The notes: generated by a model not told the origin, from the sequence alone. A stretch of 64,000 bases of DNA from Amoebidium appalachense (GCA_963693365.1 CAVNZM010000001.1:2914001-2978000), one strand, 5' to 3'. Shown: positions 1 to 12,243, numbered from the stretch's first letter. Numbers and translations are program-made.

Positions 1-1363
1 CAACCGGCAAAGATTCCACTGTCACTCATGCTGATGGGGAGGGGCTCGAGGAGGTCGAAGTGGCCAGTGTCGTAGAAGAGGGTGTAGAAGACACGGGTGG
101 CGCCTGTGTGCATGATACAGAGAGAGGAGGGCATAGTGTGTCAGGGCACGACGGGGAATGCCAGTGTGTGAGAGGGGTACGACATTGGTAAGGAGAAGAG
201 GAGGAGGCTGGGTGGGGGTGGGGGTGTGGGGGGGGGGAGAGGGGGAAGAGAGGTTCTCTGCTGTACAGCATCTGCAATATCGTTGCCACACAAGCAAGAA
301 CCTGCACAAGAACCCGGACACACAGATGTAGGCGTCCCTCCCCACACACCCACCCACACACCCACCCACCCACCCACCCACCCACCCACCCAAAATCACA
401 CACACATGCACACACACACGCACTCACACACACACAAGACACAAAACTACATATTTCCCATACCTGTTCAACTGAGCAGAGCTTCGTTACAAATATGTGT
501 GGCGGGCGGGGTTGAGTTGGGTTTTTTGTTGTTTGTTTGTGTGTGTGTGTGTGGGGGGGGGGGGTCGTTACAAATATGTGTGGCGGGCGGGGTTGAGTTG
601 GGTTTTTTGTTGTTTGTTTGTGTGTGTTTGTGTGGGGGGGGGGGGGGGGGGGGGGGGGGGGTGGGTAGGGGGTGGGGAGAACCCAATAACAAGTACATAT
701 TACCAACGTTTAACTTACGCAACTGTAACAAAGAACACCAGTACAGAGCGTACATCTTTACTAATGCCCTGGGCACATGGGCAGATTCATTCACATTATC
801 CACAATACCCAAGATCCACTCCCTTTGAGCAAGGGGTGGAGGGAGGAGGATGAGGAGGAAAAGGAGGAGGAGGAGGAGGAGGGGGAGGGGGAGGCTGGGG
901 GGGGGGGGGGGGGGGGGGGGATCATTTACATACCAGGGGGAGACACCATACCCGAGACATCCAACCCTCCACCCAAGTTATGAGGCCGCTCGCGCACAAA
1001 CACAAGAATGTAATTGTCGCGAAAAGCCCCTGCCGACATCTCCGAAATTCCCAAATACTGTTGGTTCTGAGTCATCTTGGTCACGTACTGCTGTATGAGC
1101 TGGAGGGGGTTTTTCACGTCGGGGAAAAGCATTTCTGCCTCCATCATAAGGGGTTCACGCAGTTGGGGGATGTTGGCGGCGTGTTCGTAGAGAAACTGGA
1201 GAAGGGACCGACGCTCACTAGAAACATCCACGGCCTAATGTTTTGGAATTTTGGGTGGAAGGGGGGAAGAGCGGGGGGAGGGGGGGTTTGAATGCGGAAC
1301 ACGGTACGAAGTACGCATGCACGATGAGAAGCATGGTGCAGGACACATGCAAAGGCAAACATT

Positions 1364-1421
<58 letters not shown>

Positions 1422-1738
1422 AGGAGGAGGAGGGATGAGAGGAGGGGTGGAGGGGGTGGAGGGGAAGAAAGGGAGCGGGGGGGGGGGGGGGGGGGAGGAG
1501 GGGGGGGGGGAGCGGGGGGGGTTAGAATGTGTGAAAGAGCAAGAAGTACTATTTTTATTAAAGAGCATGCATCATATGCAGAGCCCACGGGCCGGGAGAG
1601 GTGGGGACAGGGCAGGCTGTCACCTGTGGTGTCCCCCCTCCCTTCCCCCCACCCACCCGCCCACCCACCCCTCCCCCCCCACCCCGGCGCCCCCCTCCCC
1701 CCCCCCCCCCCCCCCCCCCACCACCACCACCACCACCA

Positions 1739-1803
<65 letters not shown>

Positions 1804-2082
1804 AGACAACCCGCCCACCCGCCCACACAGACACACACCCAGCCACCCACCCAAACACACCCCTTCTTAGCCCCCACACCCGCCCACCCACCCCTCCCGC
1901 CACACACATACCCCTTATGCCCACGCGCCCACCCAACAGCCCACCAAGCAACCCTCCACGCCCTCTCCCCGTCCCCCCTTTCTCCCTCCAACCCTCCCCA
2001 ACCCCTCTAACCCACCCATTCACCCACGAATCCCCCCCTCCCCCCTATCCCTCTCCACCCATCCCAAACACACACACACACG

Positions 2083-2173
<91 letters not shown>

Positions 2174-2392
2174 GATTGCCGAACCTTCTCTCCACCTCGT
2201 CATACGTCATCTGGCCCTGCACCAGCAAGCGTATGCACAGGCACACGAGCACAGCACAGTCGCCAACCCCCCACAGGCGGTGCAGATTGGCAAACCCGTA
2301 GCCCACCATCTTCTTCTTCTGGGTGTCTCCCTTGAGCACGGCATCGAGCTCGCTGTATTCACCCTGCTTGGCTAGCAGAGCCTCGAACCCCT

Positions 2393-2423
<31 letters not shown>

Positions 2424-3367
2424 GGGGGGGGAGAAGGGAGAATGTGTGTGTGTTTGTGGGTGAGTGTGTGTGTGTGTTGGGGGGGGGGGGGGGGGGGGGG
2501 GAGGGGGGGGGGGGAGAGGGGGGGGGGGGGGGGGAGGGGGTGATGTATGTGTTAGAGGGTTGGAAATGTGGAGGAGACAACAAAGAGCAACAACAAAACG
2601 TCACGAAAGTGGGAAATCCAAAATCAAACAATTTAAGCATGCAGGCAGAAGACACTTGAACAGAGCCCATCATCAGGGGGGTTCCCATGCCTCCACAAAA
2701 GCATGGGTTTCGGCTCTTTAACCCCTCACGGTCTTCCCAACCCATACTTTGTTTCAACAGCAATAGACGAGTCCACCCGTCCTGGCCAAAGACAAGTAGG
2801 GTTGTTCAAGGAGCGGCAATCTAAGAAAACAGAGTCTGAAAAGGGGGGAAAAAAAAAAAGAAAAAAAAAAGGCGGAGAAGTAGAGCATAAGCCGGGCTTC
2901 TACAAAGCTCCCCGACTCCCTAACCTATGGAGAAGGGGAGGGAGGGAGGGGCTCGGGGAGGGGGGGGGGGGGGGGGGGGGGAGGGGGGGGGGAGGGGAGG
3001 GGGTAGGGGGGGGGGGGGGGGGGGGGGGGGGAGGGGGTTGGATGTGTGTGTGTGTGTGTTGGGTGCGTGGGTGGGTGGGTGGGCATGTGTGTATGTGTGT
3101 GTGTTGGGGGGATGGGGGGGAGGGGGGCAGGGGGAGGGGGAGAACGTGTGTTGTGTGTGTGAATGTGTTTGTGTATGTGTGATGTGTGGTGCTGCGCAAG
3201 CGTGTTTGTGCCAGTGTGTGGAGTTAGGAGTGGAGCAAGAGGAATAAATGGCAATTCAGCTAACATTCTCCATGCTTGCGCAACATTAAGTTCACGTGTG
3301 ACACATCCAAGAACCCACCACCACCCCTCCCCCACCATCCTCCCTCCCTCTCCTCCCCCTTTCCCCC

Positions 3368-3398
<31 letters not shown>

Positions 3399-5458
3399 AC
3401 ACGCACACACATGACTTTCTCTATCTTCCTCCTCCCATTGCCACAAACAACGGCTATAATAATTGAGACACAGCCCCATGCACCCCCCCAACCCCTCCTC
3501 CTCCCCCAGGAAAAAAAAAAAAACAAAAAAAAAACAGGGACACACACACATGGACACATCCCCCCTTCCCCTCTTCACCCCTCTTCACCCCTCCTCCCCC
3601 CCACACACACACACACCACCACTACCACCACCACCATACCTTCCCCCTCCCCCCTCCCCCCAATTAGACAAGAAAATTCCACTCCCCTCCTCCCTGCCAC
3701 ATCCCCCCCCCCCCCCCCCCCCCCCCCCAAAACCCCCCCCACACACACACACACACACACACCACTACGACCACCCAAAAAAAAAAACAAAAAAAAAACG
3801 GACCTGCTCTCCAATGTTTGCCTTCAGAGCAGCTTCCTTCTCATACAGAGAGCTCTTTCTTCCCGCACTACTCATTGCACCCGAGGATGCAACTGGAGCA
3901 GTTGATGGTGCAGATGGGGCTGCACTGCCCCAGGCCGCAGCCTGCTGGCTGGGGGTGGTGGTGTGGGATGAGGCCCCTGTGCCCGGAGGGGCAAATGGGT
4001 CATTGCCAAAAATGGATTGGTTGCTGGGACGGTAGCCCCCAACCGGTGCAAACGGGTCGTCAGAACGTGCAGCCGGGTCTGCATCCTGCGGGACATGAGT
4101 AAGAATGTGAGATAATTTGCTTGGAGCTACGATAATGGAGGTTGCATGACCTCTTATAGCCCTTTCCGGGTCATACATCACATACGGTTGCGAGCTTGCA
4201 CACGGGTGTGCGCTAAATATGGCAAAAAGAAGCTGTAGATAAAAGAAAAGACTGGGGAAGTGAAAGGTGGAATGGAATGGAGGTCGGCCGGTCAGAAAAG
4301 ATCATTTCAAAGAGAAGATTGAAGGAAAGGGAGGTAGGCACCTGCACTGACCAAACGGTATCAAATAAAACACACCGGGTGTGAAAAGGTTCACTAAATT
4401 CGAAAGCGGATACAAGTCCCTAAAGGACAAAAAGGTACACAAACCCCAGCCACACTAAGTGTCCGCAAATGCGTAAATTCTTGCTCAAACCTCCAATGTT
4501 CCGCCGGAATATCCCAAAAAAACCAACAAAAAAAAAAACCAACATCAACGTACCACCCACCTTCTTGCTCAACTCCAGTGCAACCTGCAGCTCCCTGTCC
4601 TCCTGGTCCTGCCTGTTCTGTCTCCTCACCCTCTCCTCCTCCTCCCTCTTGCTCAGTTCAAGCGCCATGCGCAGCTGCTCATCCTCACTCTTTGGCACCT
4701 GACGACGGCTAGGGGGCGTAGGGGGGAGGGGCTCTCCGGCCTCCGATGCACGACGGCGTGCCTCTTCGTAGCCCTCATGAGCTGCAGGAGAACTGGAAAA
4801 GGAGGTTGAGAAATGTGAAACAAGAAATACTATTCATGCAGGTTGGGTTGGTGTGGTGGAGCAAGAAACACATCTAATGGTGGAGGTTGTGTTTCTGTGG
4901 TGAAACAAGAAATGAGAATTATGATAGGAGTTAGGTTAGTGTGTGAAACAAGAAACACAATGGCAATGGTTGGGCTTGTATGGAGCTAATGAGGAACGAG
5001 GGGAAGGGAGCAGGACGGGAGGGAGGGGGGGGGGGGGGGGGGGGTATGGAGGGGGTGGTTTGAAAAATGGGAGAGTCTAGAGGCGATCAAAAGATGTCCT
5101 TTTACAAGCATGTGTGGCGTTTTATTTGCACTGAACGATAGATAATCGTCTGTTTTGCAGTGCAGGCATATTGTGTGCGAGCCTTGACGCGCACGAAACA
5201 AAGAATGGATTTTATGACTTTGATTAACCAAAAGAAAAAATCAAGCAGGAAGCCAAGATGAAGCCAACAGAGACAAGCAGAAGCTCACCTCGACCAGTAG
5301 CTCTGGCCTGTTTGTGTGGACCCCGTGTCCGTGTTGCTCAGCGTGTCATTATAGGAATAGGAGGAATAGCCCGTGGCCCATGGGTCATGCTTGTCCTTGG
5401 ATGACTTCTTGAGCCTGGGGTCCAACTTGTGCTCTATCTTTGAAGTGATTTTCTTCAT
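1..5458 (-). CDS. UIM/DPF-motif protein with otubain-like C-terminal region (partial, 3' end outside window)
   Basis: Six exons read right to left: 5289-5458, 4561-4792, 3804-4085, 2172-2390, 934-1234 and 1-103 (continuing past the edge). All have GT-AG borders and the phases close (2,0,0,0,1), giving about 435 aa in the window. Exon 1 starts at an ATG (5458) with an in-frame TGA upstream and carries a DPW motif (KHDPWATGY). Exon 2 holds two ubiquitin-interacting-motif helices ([16 protein letters not shown] and [14 protein letters not shown]). Exon 3 has two DPFAP motifs and a Ser/Ala/Pro-rich stretch, as in clathrin/AP2-binding adaptors such as epsin. Exons 4-6 resemble an OTU/otubain fold: GVGDCAVLV could hold the catalytic Cys, [10 protein letters not shown] resembles a core strand, and TGHFDLLEP resembles the catalytic-His strand. 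I infer a ubiquitin-binding, possibly deubiquitinating, endocytic protein. The UIM and DPF calls are firm; the OTU call is by eye only. No ENTH domain is seen, so this is not a normal epsin. Confidence 0.62.
113..925 (-). repeat. Intron with direct duplication and G runs
   Basis: This is the last intron visible in the UIM/OTU-like gene. It contains (ACCC)n/(AC)n around 341-430, two copies of an 81-bp unit (484-564 and 565-645, each starting TCGTTACAAATATG), a G run to about 661 and a G run at 898-920. Each copy ends in GT-rich DNA plus a G run, so the duplication carries its microsatellite with it. Confidence 0.75.
1287..2171. repeat. Microsatellite-dense intron
   Basis: Intron of the UIM/OTU-like gene. 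It holds a 56-base G run (1365-1420), further G runs to 1520, a poly-C/(ACC)n/(AC)n compound (about 1690-1802) and a second long (AC)n (about 2085-2171) that touches the 5' splice site of the exon at 2172-2390. At 1287-1366 lies a copy of the dispersed repeat that contains the block ACGAAGTACGCATGC. No exon-like sequence was seen. Confidence 0.85.
2549..2700 (+). repeat. Dispersed repeat copy (G-run head, AGCCCATC tail)
   Basis: It begins directly after a poly-G stretch with TGATGTATGTGTTAGAGGG and ends with the module AGAGCCCATCATCAGGGGGG. The 5' half is nearly identical to 51353-51420, and the 3' module recurs in other elements of the window. It lies in an intron of the UIM/OTU-like gene. 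No coding capacity. Confidence 0.7.
4815..4982. repeat. Degenerate tandem repeat, about 45-bp unit, four copies
   Basis: Intronic. Each unit opens with a variant of GTGAAACAAGAAA and closes with a GT-rich GGTTGG-type segment. The copies have diverged by substitutions and small indels, so this is an old array, unlike the near-perfect microsatellites elsewhere. Confidence 0.6.
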
Positions 5459-6104
5459 GTTGCCCAAACAGAAATCAGCATGAAGGGATGTGGGCCTTCA
5501 ATCAACGTGTTTTTTATTGGGCATTTAGAGACGGAGTCCAGTAACAGAGGAAGAGGGAATATTGGTGCGACGTAGGAAGAAATATTACTAGATGCCCAGC
5601 AATTGCCGATGAGACTGGCTCCAAAACTCGTCGGCCTTAGACCCAAAACTGACCCGCACCCTTCTCTTCCGGCAAGTTGCAGCTTCTCAGCGCGCACTGG
5701 GACAAAAAACAACGCCAAGCCTCATTTCAATACTGATATCAATAACGAATAGATATAGAGGAACGTTAACTATTTTTAGTACATATCTCTATAAAACGCA
5801 TCTAACTTTTTTGATTGGGTAAGCCTCATGCGCTGCTTTTGCGTCTAATAAAATTGAACCCCAAATTTAGAAAAAGCAGGCAAGTACCTATTGACTGATT
5901 TCCACCAATCGAAATCTGCTTTCCTCCCATGCTCGAGTATATAAATCCAAACTGCTCCGCTCTCAGTTGTCAGTGGCACATGTACAGTGTACACCACAGG
6001 GTTTTTTCATTCAATTTTGGTGTTGCTTTTGTGTTACGTTTACTTTGCTCATTTTGCAGATCAAAGCTCATTTCTAACTATCACCTAGAAGATAATACGG
6101 CATT
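5459..6104. promoter_or_regulatory. Bidirectional promoter region between UIM/OTU-like gene and FTSJ1
   Basis: A 646-bp spacer between two divergent start codons. It is AT-richer than its surroundings and free of microsatellites. On the plus side a CCAAT box (5905-5909) is followed about 30 bp later by TATATAAA (5938-5945), roughly 160 bp before the FTSJ1 ATG. No clear TATA box was found for the leftward gene. No convincing ORF. Confidence 0.55.
5905..5945 (+). promoter_or_regulatory. CCAAT-TATA core promoter of FTSJ1
   Basis: CCAAT at 5905-5909 and TATATAAA at 5938-5945, a spacing that recurs before two other plus-strand units in the window. The TATA box would place the start of transcription near 5970, giving a 5' leader of about 135 nt. 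Confidence 0.5.
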
Positions 6105-7389
6105 ATGGGGCGATCTTCGCGTGACAAGCGAGATATTTACTACCGCCTAGCGAAGGAGGAGGGCTGGCGTGCTCGCAGTGCGTTCAAACTGCTGCAGATA
6201 AACGAAGAGTACAACATATTCGAAGGTACTGTCAGATGCTCACGCACATGGACTTGTGGAAAGTGCACGCACATGCATACGCGAACGCACACTTCCTTCA
6301 CACAATCGCCTTTCTACTTCGTCCTCACGTGCTTTCTACTCACTTGCGCACGCGCGCACATACGCACAAACACTATCTCTCGCTCTCTCCCTCCCGCTCT
6401 TCTCCCTCCCTTCCTTGCCCCCCGCTTCCCACTCTCCACTTTCTCCGTCCCTAACTTGTTTCTCTGTCGCACGTCCTAATCTCCGCTTTTCGGCGCCTTT
6501 TCTCCCGTTGCCTTGCCCTCTCCCTCCCATCCTTCCAAATCTTTTACACACTTCTCCCTGCCCTTCCCCTCCCCCCCCCCCCCCCCTTCCTCCCCACCCT
6601 CCTCCCAAACCCCCCCCCCCCGCTCTCCCTGCGGGGGTCCAGGCGCACGAGAGTAGTGGCGTACACAACCTCTCACGACACAAACCGAATAACATCCCCT
6701 TCTGCTTTTATCCCTCCCCCTTCCCCCCCACTCCAGACTCCTTTGGTTTAGGATCTACCCTGTTTTGTCCCGAGTCTGTTTCTTGCTCACGTCAGCCACC
6801 TGTCACTTCTGTTATGTCACCTTGGTGTCCTGTCTTCTACCCTACCTCACTGTGTGCCTGTTTTTGGAACTCTATGCTGAGCCTGCTTTTGAATAGGGAG
6901 GGAGGGAAGGAAGGCCTTTGTGTGTGTGTTTGTGTGTGTTTGTGTGTGTGTTTGGGTGGGGGGGGGGGGGGGGGGGGAGGTAGGGGCCGTAATTAGTGCC
7001 AGTTCACGTGCATATGTGGAAGCCACCCATGCTCGCATGGTGTTGTACTTGTGTGTCTTGTACCTGTGTGTGCTTTACCTCAACCGCTACCTGCACAGAA
7101 CATGCAACCATTCGTCTCTCCTGTGCCGGTATTCCATTCACTCACCGTCTTTTTCAGGGGTTACCCGTGCCGTAGACCTGTGTGCCGCACCGGGGAGCTG
7201 GAGCCAAGTTTTATGCAGAGAGCTGAGGTGACTAATTATTCCCGCCCCCCGTACATTCGGAAATTTTGTGTACACCCACATACATACATCCGAGCGCAGA
7301 CACACACACACGCACGTGCCCAATTAACACACAAACACAAGCCCCTCCGCACGCACGCGCGCGCGCACACACACATGCACAAACACGCA

Positions 7390-7430
<41 letters not shown>

Positions 7431-7946
7431 GGACACGGGCACGGACACAGACATTCATGCACACGTATGTACCACCCCACACGCAGGTGTCTGGGGAAGT
7501 CGAATGGTAACAACAGCATCATTTTAGCCCCCCCCCCCCCCCCCCCCCCGCCTCCAAAAAGAAAAAATGAAAGAAGGAAGGAAGGAAAGAAAGACACAAA
7601 TAAACAAACAGCCAAACAAACACTTACCTGCACACTTCGTCCTTCCCTTGCTTTCTAGCTCGGGCTCTCCGCCGGTCTTTTGTCATTTTGATTTCAACAC
7701 CCGTCCTTTCACCCCCCCCCCCCCCCCCCCCCCCCAAAGCTTCCCTTCCCATTCCCCCCCCCCCCCCCAAGCTTCCCTTCCCATCCCCCCCCCCCCCCCC
7801 CCCCCCACCCACCCACCCAAACAAACCCCCAGCACATTCACTATTCTTTTTGCCTCTAACTCCTTTAAGTAGGAACCTTTCTGTGGGGAATACTGAGATA
7901 TTTGGACACATTCATGAAAAAGAGTCCGTCGAGAGGGATAAGGGCC

Positions 7947-7980
<34 letters not shown>

Positions 7981-8583
7981 GGAGGGGGGCTAGCTAAAAC
8001 ACACGTCACAACTTTATTTTTTTCGTGCATGTGTGTGTGGGTGCAAATCTCTTGTGAGCTCTATCTAACGTTAGGCTCTGTCTGGCCTCAGACCGCTTGA
8101 AAACCCAGAGGTGAAGATTGTAGCTGTGGATCTGCAAGCAATGGCACCCATCCCAGGTAGAGCCACCATTTTCATCACCACCATATCAACAAGAAGAAAT
8201 ACGGACACACATGATACACGCACACACATGCATGCACCTACAAAGCACACACAGTAACCCCACAAACATGCTCATGCATTTTGGCACAGTTGTAACACGT
8301 GTGTACATACACACACATGCAAGGGCGCATGGCGCTGCCAAGGACAGGTGTGTCAGCAGGTAGAGGCACACATTAGACTAGAATTTTCCACGTATGCATG
8401 GGGACACTTTCATCCGCACACAGCACACGGGGGATCTGATGCTCCCGTTGCAAGCCTTGCAATTGAAGATGGGCTTGGCTTAATGTATACTATTTGTGAG
8501 CACCCTGTCGGTAAAGTTGCAGTGTGTTGCCCGTTCAAAATGGTCACTCTTTTTTAAAAAATGGATCCTAATTCCTAGCCCAC

Positions 8584-8637
<54 letters not shown>

Positions 8638-9922
8638 AAAAAAAAGGGGGGGGGGGGCACACTGTGTTCCTTGGTCTCATTCTGACGAAGTCAGGAAGAA
8701 AATAAAGATGGGGAAAGACACGGAGAAATTGCTTGCTTATTTGCCTGCTGAGTCCAATCCTGTGCCTGCTAATTGCTGTGCACATCCGTGCCACCTCAGA
8801 TGGCCATGGTTCACACCCGCCACATAAGAACACCTTTTAGTGTTAAAATTTTCTAATGCTTAATATTTTAACATTTTAATGTTATATTAGGAGTGATCCA
8901 GCTCCAGGGCGACATCACCAAGGAGTCCACGGCCAAGGCCATTATCGGCCACTTTGAGGGTCTGCTGGCTGACACGGTCGTATGTGATGGTGCCCCAGAT
9001 GGTACGCACTGCACATGGTTTTGATTGGTTTCGAGAAAGTACTTGACGTGATTTGGAACCAACCAGTGGGAATTTAGTTCTATTGATTCTTATTTTATTG
9101 GTTTTGGAGACCAACCATTTTGATTCTTGTTCTATTGATGTGTAGTATTATTGGTTTCGAGGCACAGCGTAGAACCCACCGGTGGGGATCATGGTCTATT
9201 CGTACTTGAGCTGGAAATGTTCTTCGGTGCGGTTGTGGTAGTCTTCTGGTTGCCTTTTCCCTCTCATGCATACTGTCGACAGATGTGCAGTGTTCATGGC
9301 ATGCACTTATGGTTGACAGGGAAGGGCGGGGGGAGAGGGGAGGGAGGGGAGAAGGATTCGATGCATTGTAATTGCATTTCTTCTTCTTGCATTTTACTCC
9401 ATTCGCGTTTATTGTCTTCGCCAACTCCATATTTACACCCTCCCTTTCCCCCCTGTCCTTTGCAGTGACTGGGCTGCACGATATCGATGAGTACATTCAG
9501 GCTCAACTGCTGCTGGCTGTATGTAACCTGCCCCCCCCCCCCCCCCCCCCCCCCCCCACCCCAGGTTGTTCTCCCCCCTCGCACAAATCACATGCATGCA
9601 TGCGTGCACTTGCAATCGCAAATGTAAGTGATCATACGGGACACATGTACAGATATAGATGGATAGCCCGTGGTCGGCTTCTGTCAAGTTACCTTTCACC
9701 TTTTTGTCGGATGGACACACGGGCACACATACACAGAGACATAAACAGACATGCGCACGCACACATGCGCATACACACTCTCACACACACACTCACTCAC
9801 TTACTCGCTCGCTCACACTTGTGTAATCTTGCATAAAAGGCAGATACACAGATGTGAAACAGATGTTTGTTAAGTTGTGGATAGTGTAATTGTGTGAGTA
9901 AGAACGGTAAAGTAAGAACCCC

Positions 9923-9962
<40 letters not shown>

Positions 9963-10351
9963 CTGGTGGTTAGGCTTATGGCCATACGCTTCTATTATCT
10001 GCTGCAACAATGGATCATGGCAATTTTGACAATCTTCTCAAATGGCACACCAAATAAAAAGCTACGGGGTAGACATTGGAGTAGGACAACCACATTCACA
10101 GTAAACTGCCCAAAAAGGAAGAAGAAGAAAAATCCTAGCCCTGTACTGAATTCGGCTTCCTCGCTCAGGCCCTCAACATCACCACACACGTGCTCCGGCC
10201 AGGGGGCAGTTTTGTAGCCAAAATATTCCGAGGCAAAGACATCACCCTGCTCTACTCACAGCTCAAAGTGTTCTTTACGCATGTGGCATGCTGCAAGCCA
10301 AGGAGCAGCAGAAACAGCAGCATTGGTGAGTGGCCCTTATCAGGCTATGGG

Positions 10352-10390
<39 letters not shown>

Positions 10391-10722
10391 AGGGGAGAAT
10401 CGGGGAGTGGAAGGGGAGGGGGGGGGGGGGGGGGGTGAAGGTCCTCGTATTTACACTCCGCAGTCTCTGTGAAGAAAGATACTCTTGTCTGGAATGTGGG
10501 CCCGGGAGAGGGGGGGGGGGGGGGGGGGGGTGTATAAATTGCGAAATTGAAATAGCCTCAAGCACGAATATATAAACACATAGCAAAAAAAAGGTACGCT
10601 GGGTACGATGTTGTGCTGCTTTTACGTGGAATATAAGACGTGTGGAAGCAGCCACTGCACACTCATATACAATACGTACACAAGCACGGAACGTGCCCAA
10701 GAAGAACAAAACACGTGTGTGC

Positions 10723-10779
<57 letters not shown>

Positions 10780-11048
10780 ACATTACTTAGCTGACAACAT
10801 CCGTGTCCCACAGAGGCCTTCATAGTGTGCCAGGGCTATTGCCCCCCCGAAGGCTACGTTCCCACCATGGCTAATCCCCTTCTCGACAATCAATATGGTA
10901 AAAAAAAACCCCCCTTCCAAGATGGTTTGAAGACCCCCCCCCTCCCCCAACTCCTTCCCTGCACCTCTCGCCATTTGCACTGCTAAGCTGGCCCTTAATC
11001 AGACGCCTCCCCCCTCCCCTTCTCCCCCCCCCCCCCCCCCCCCCCTTT

Positions 11049-11084
<36 letters not shown>

Positions 11085-11657
11085 CACGGACTTTTCAGGC
11101 CTTTCTGTTCTTTTGGAGATTTAATTCTCAGGTGTTCTAATTTTACCCTCCTCGCCGAGTAGCTGTATTACCGTTTGGGGCAGCCCTTCTCGGTATCTCT
11201 GATGTTCTCACCAGATTTGCATACGCGCGAGTTAAGACCGATTTTTGTTTATGTCGTGGGCATTCGAAGTAATGTTTCACTGGTTAGAATTCTTGAGAAA
11301 CCCAATATAGATGCAAAAGTAGGAGATCATTTTGAACGCTAAGGACTTTCCGTCTTAGCATAATCCCCATAGATTTGTTTCTAACAAAGGGTGGGTCCGC
11401 ACAGACATGGACTTCAACACTCTGACGGGGCCCAACCGGTACATTGTGCCGTTTTTGGCCTGCGGAGACTTGAGTGCATATGACTCGGACATGACCTACG
11501 ATCTTGAGGTGTGTTTATCCTTACCCCCCCCCCCCCCCCCCCCCTCCCCCCCTCCCCCTCCTCCTCCTCCTCCCTCCCTCCCTCCCCTCCCCCCCCCCCC
11601 CCCCCCTCGAATTTAGCGATTCTAAAAACAGGCACTGCACGAGTCAACCGAGGGGAA

Positions 11658-11695
<38 letters not shown>

Positions 11696-12044
11696 GGTAT
11701 CACTGCTAGATGAAGCACAAGGTATGTGTAATGTGTGCCCAAGTGTGAGAGGGGTGTCTGCGACTTCGGATGCAATTACTTTTTTTTTTGTTCTGTCTGT
11801 GTTTGGGATATGGACATGTGCCTGTGTGGGGATGTAGAGTGTGTGTCCGTGTGTAAGAGGTAGTGTGTGTGCTGTATGTAGGATGTAGTGGGTGCTCCCG
11901 TGTATAGGATGCAATGTGTGTGCCTGTATGTATCCTATAATCTGGGTGGTTGCCTGTGTATAGATTTAGCCTGTTGTCTGTACACCACTCCAAGGGGCTA
12001 CCAGAAGACCCAACCCTCCCGTGAGCTTGCCCACCCCACTCATG

Positions 12045-12079
<35 letters not shown>

Positions 12080-12243
12080 ACACCTACGTGCCCAGACCAC
12101 CCACACAGGCGCCCATCAACCCTCCATACAAGACAGCCATTGAGATGAAACGGCAGGCCCAGGCAGGGGGGGCACATAGCCAGTCAGAGGATTCACCAAA
12201 CACGCTAGCTGGCGATATACAAAACCTCACTATTGCAAATTAG
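6105..12243 (+). CDS. FTSJ1: tRNA 2'-O-ribose methyltransferase, FTSJ1/Trm7
   Basis: Nine exons: 6105-6225, 7158-7227, 8092-8156, 8891-9001, 9466-9518, 10169-10325, 10814-10897, 11405-11508 and 12079-12243. They total 930 nt (309 aa), all with GT-AG introns and matching phases. Length and sequence match the yeast Trm7/human FTSJ1 family, which methylates the ribose at positions 32 and 34 of the tRNA anticodon loop with partner subunits. The N-terminus [19 protein letters not shown] is the family signature. The SAM-binding motif [11 protein letters not shown] is at residues 47-57. The K-D-K-E tetrad is intact: K28 (SAFKLL), D118 (CDGAPDVTG), K158 (FVAKIFRG) and E193 (SSIEAF). Exon 8 carries [15 protein letters not shown], typical of the eukaryotic C-terminal extension. 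About 85% of the gene is intron filled with simple repeats. Identification is firm; the only uncertain part is the last exon's low-similarity tail. Confidence 0.95.
6960..6977 (+). repeat. G run in FTSJ1 intron 1
   Basis: A (GT)n-rich stretch (6919-6955) leads into a G run, the compound order seen throughout the window. The same intron is rich in CT/CCCTC around 6360-6620. Confidence 0.6.
7380..7980. repeat. Microsatellites in FTSJ1 intron 2
   Basis: (AC)n at about 7392-7427, C runs at 7530-7549, 7711-7735, 7757-7769 and 7787-7806, and a G run at about 7950-7979. The two segments following C runs at 7736-7756 and 7770-7786 both read AAGCTTCCCTTCCCAT, so a short unit is duplicated together with its C run. 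Confidence 0.75.
8585..8657 (+). repeat. Poly-C / poly-A / poly-G compound
   Basis: An uninterrupted C run of more than 40 bases passes directly into an A run of about 18 and then a G run of about 12, inside FTSJ1 intron 3. It is one of many C-then-A compound tracts in the window. Confidence 0.8.
9024..9210 (+). repeat. Degenerate tandem repeat with ATTGGTTTCGAG units
   Basis: Three diverged units start at 9024, 9097 and 9150, each opening ATTGGTTT(C/T)GAG and each followed by ACCAACC/ACCCACC and TCTATT-type segments. They lie at the start of FTSJ1 intron 4. The unit length varies (about 53-73 bp) through internal deletions. Confidence 0.55.
9926..9962 (+). repeat. G run in FTSJ1 intron 5
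   Basis: Nearly 40 consecutive G after CCCC, making a short C4/G-run hairpin-capable junction. A C run at 9532-9557 and AC/CT-rich DNA occupy the rest of the intron. Confidence 0.75.
10352..10778 (+). repeat. G runs and (GT)n in FTSJ1 intron 6
   Basis: G runs at about 10352-10389, 10420-10435 and 10511-10530, followed by (GT)n at about 10727-10777. The acceptor of the next exon (10814) lies 36 bases after the GT tract. Confidence 0.75.
11522..12078 (+). repeat. C/G runs and acceptor-side (AC)n in FTSJ1 intron 8
   Basis: The intron opens GTGTGT at the donor, holds C runs (11522-11544, 11590-11606) and a G run (about 11660-11692), then a diverged array of TGTATAGGATGTAGTGTGTG-like units (about 11720-11980). 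It ends in (AC)n whose last repeat forms the acceptor ACACAG immediately before the last coding exon (12079). Confidence 0.7.

Noticed and set aside
704-768. Possible extra exon of the UIM/OTU-like gene ending in a good donor (GTAAGTT)
   Set aside because: Its phase fits neither neighbour, while the exons at 934-1234 and 1-103 join directly in phase.
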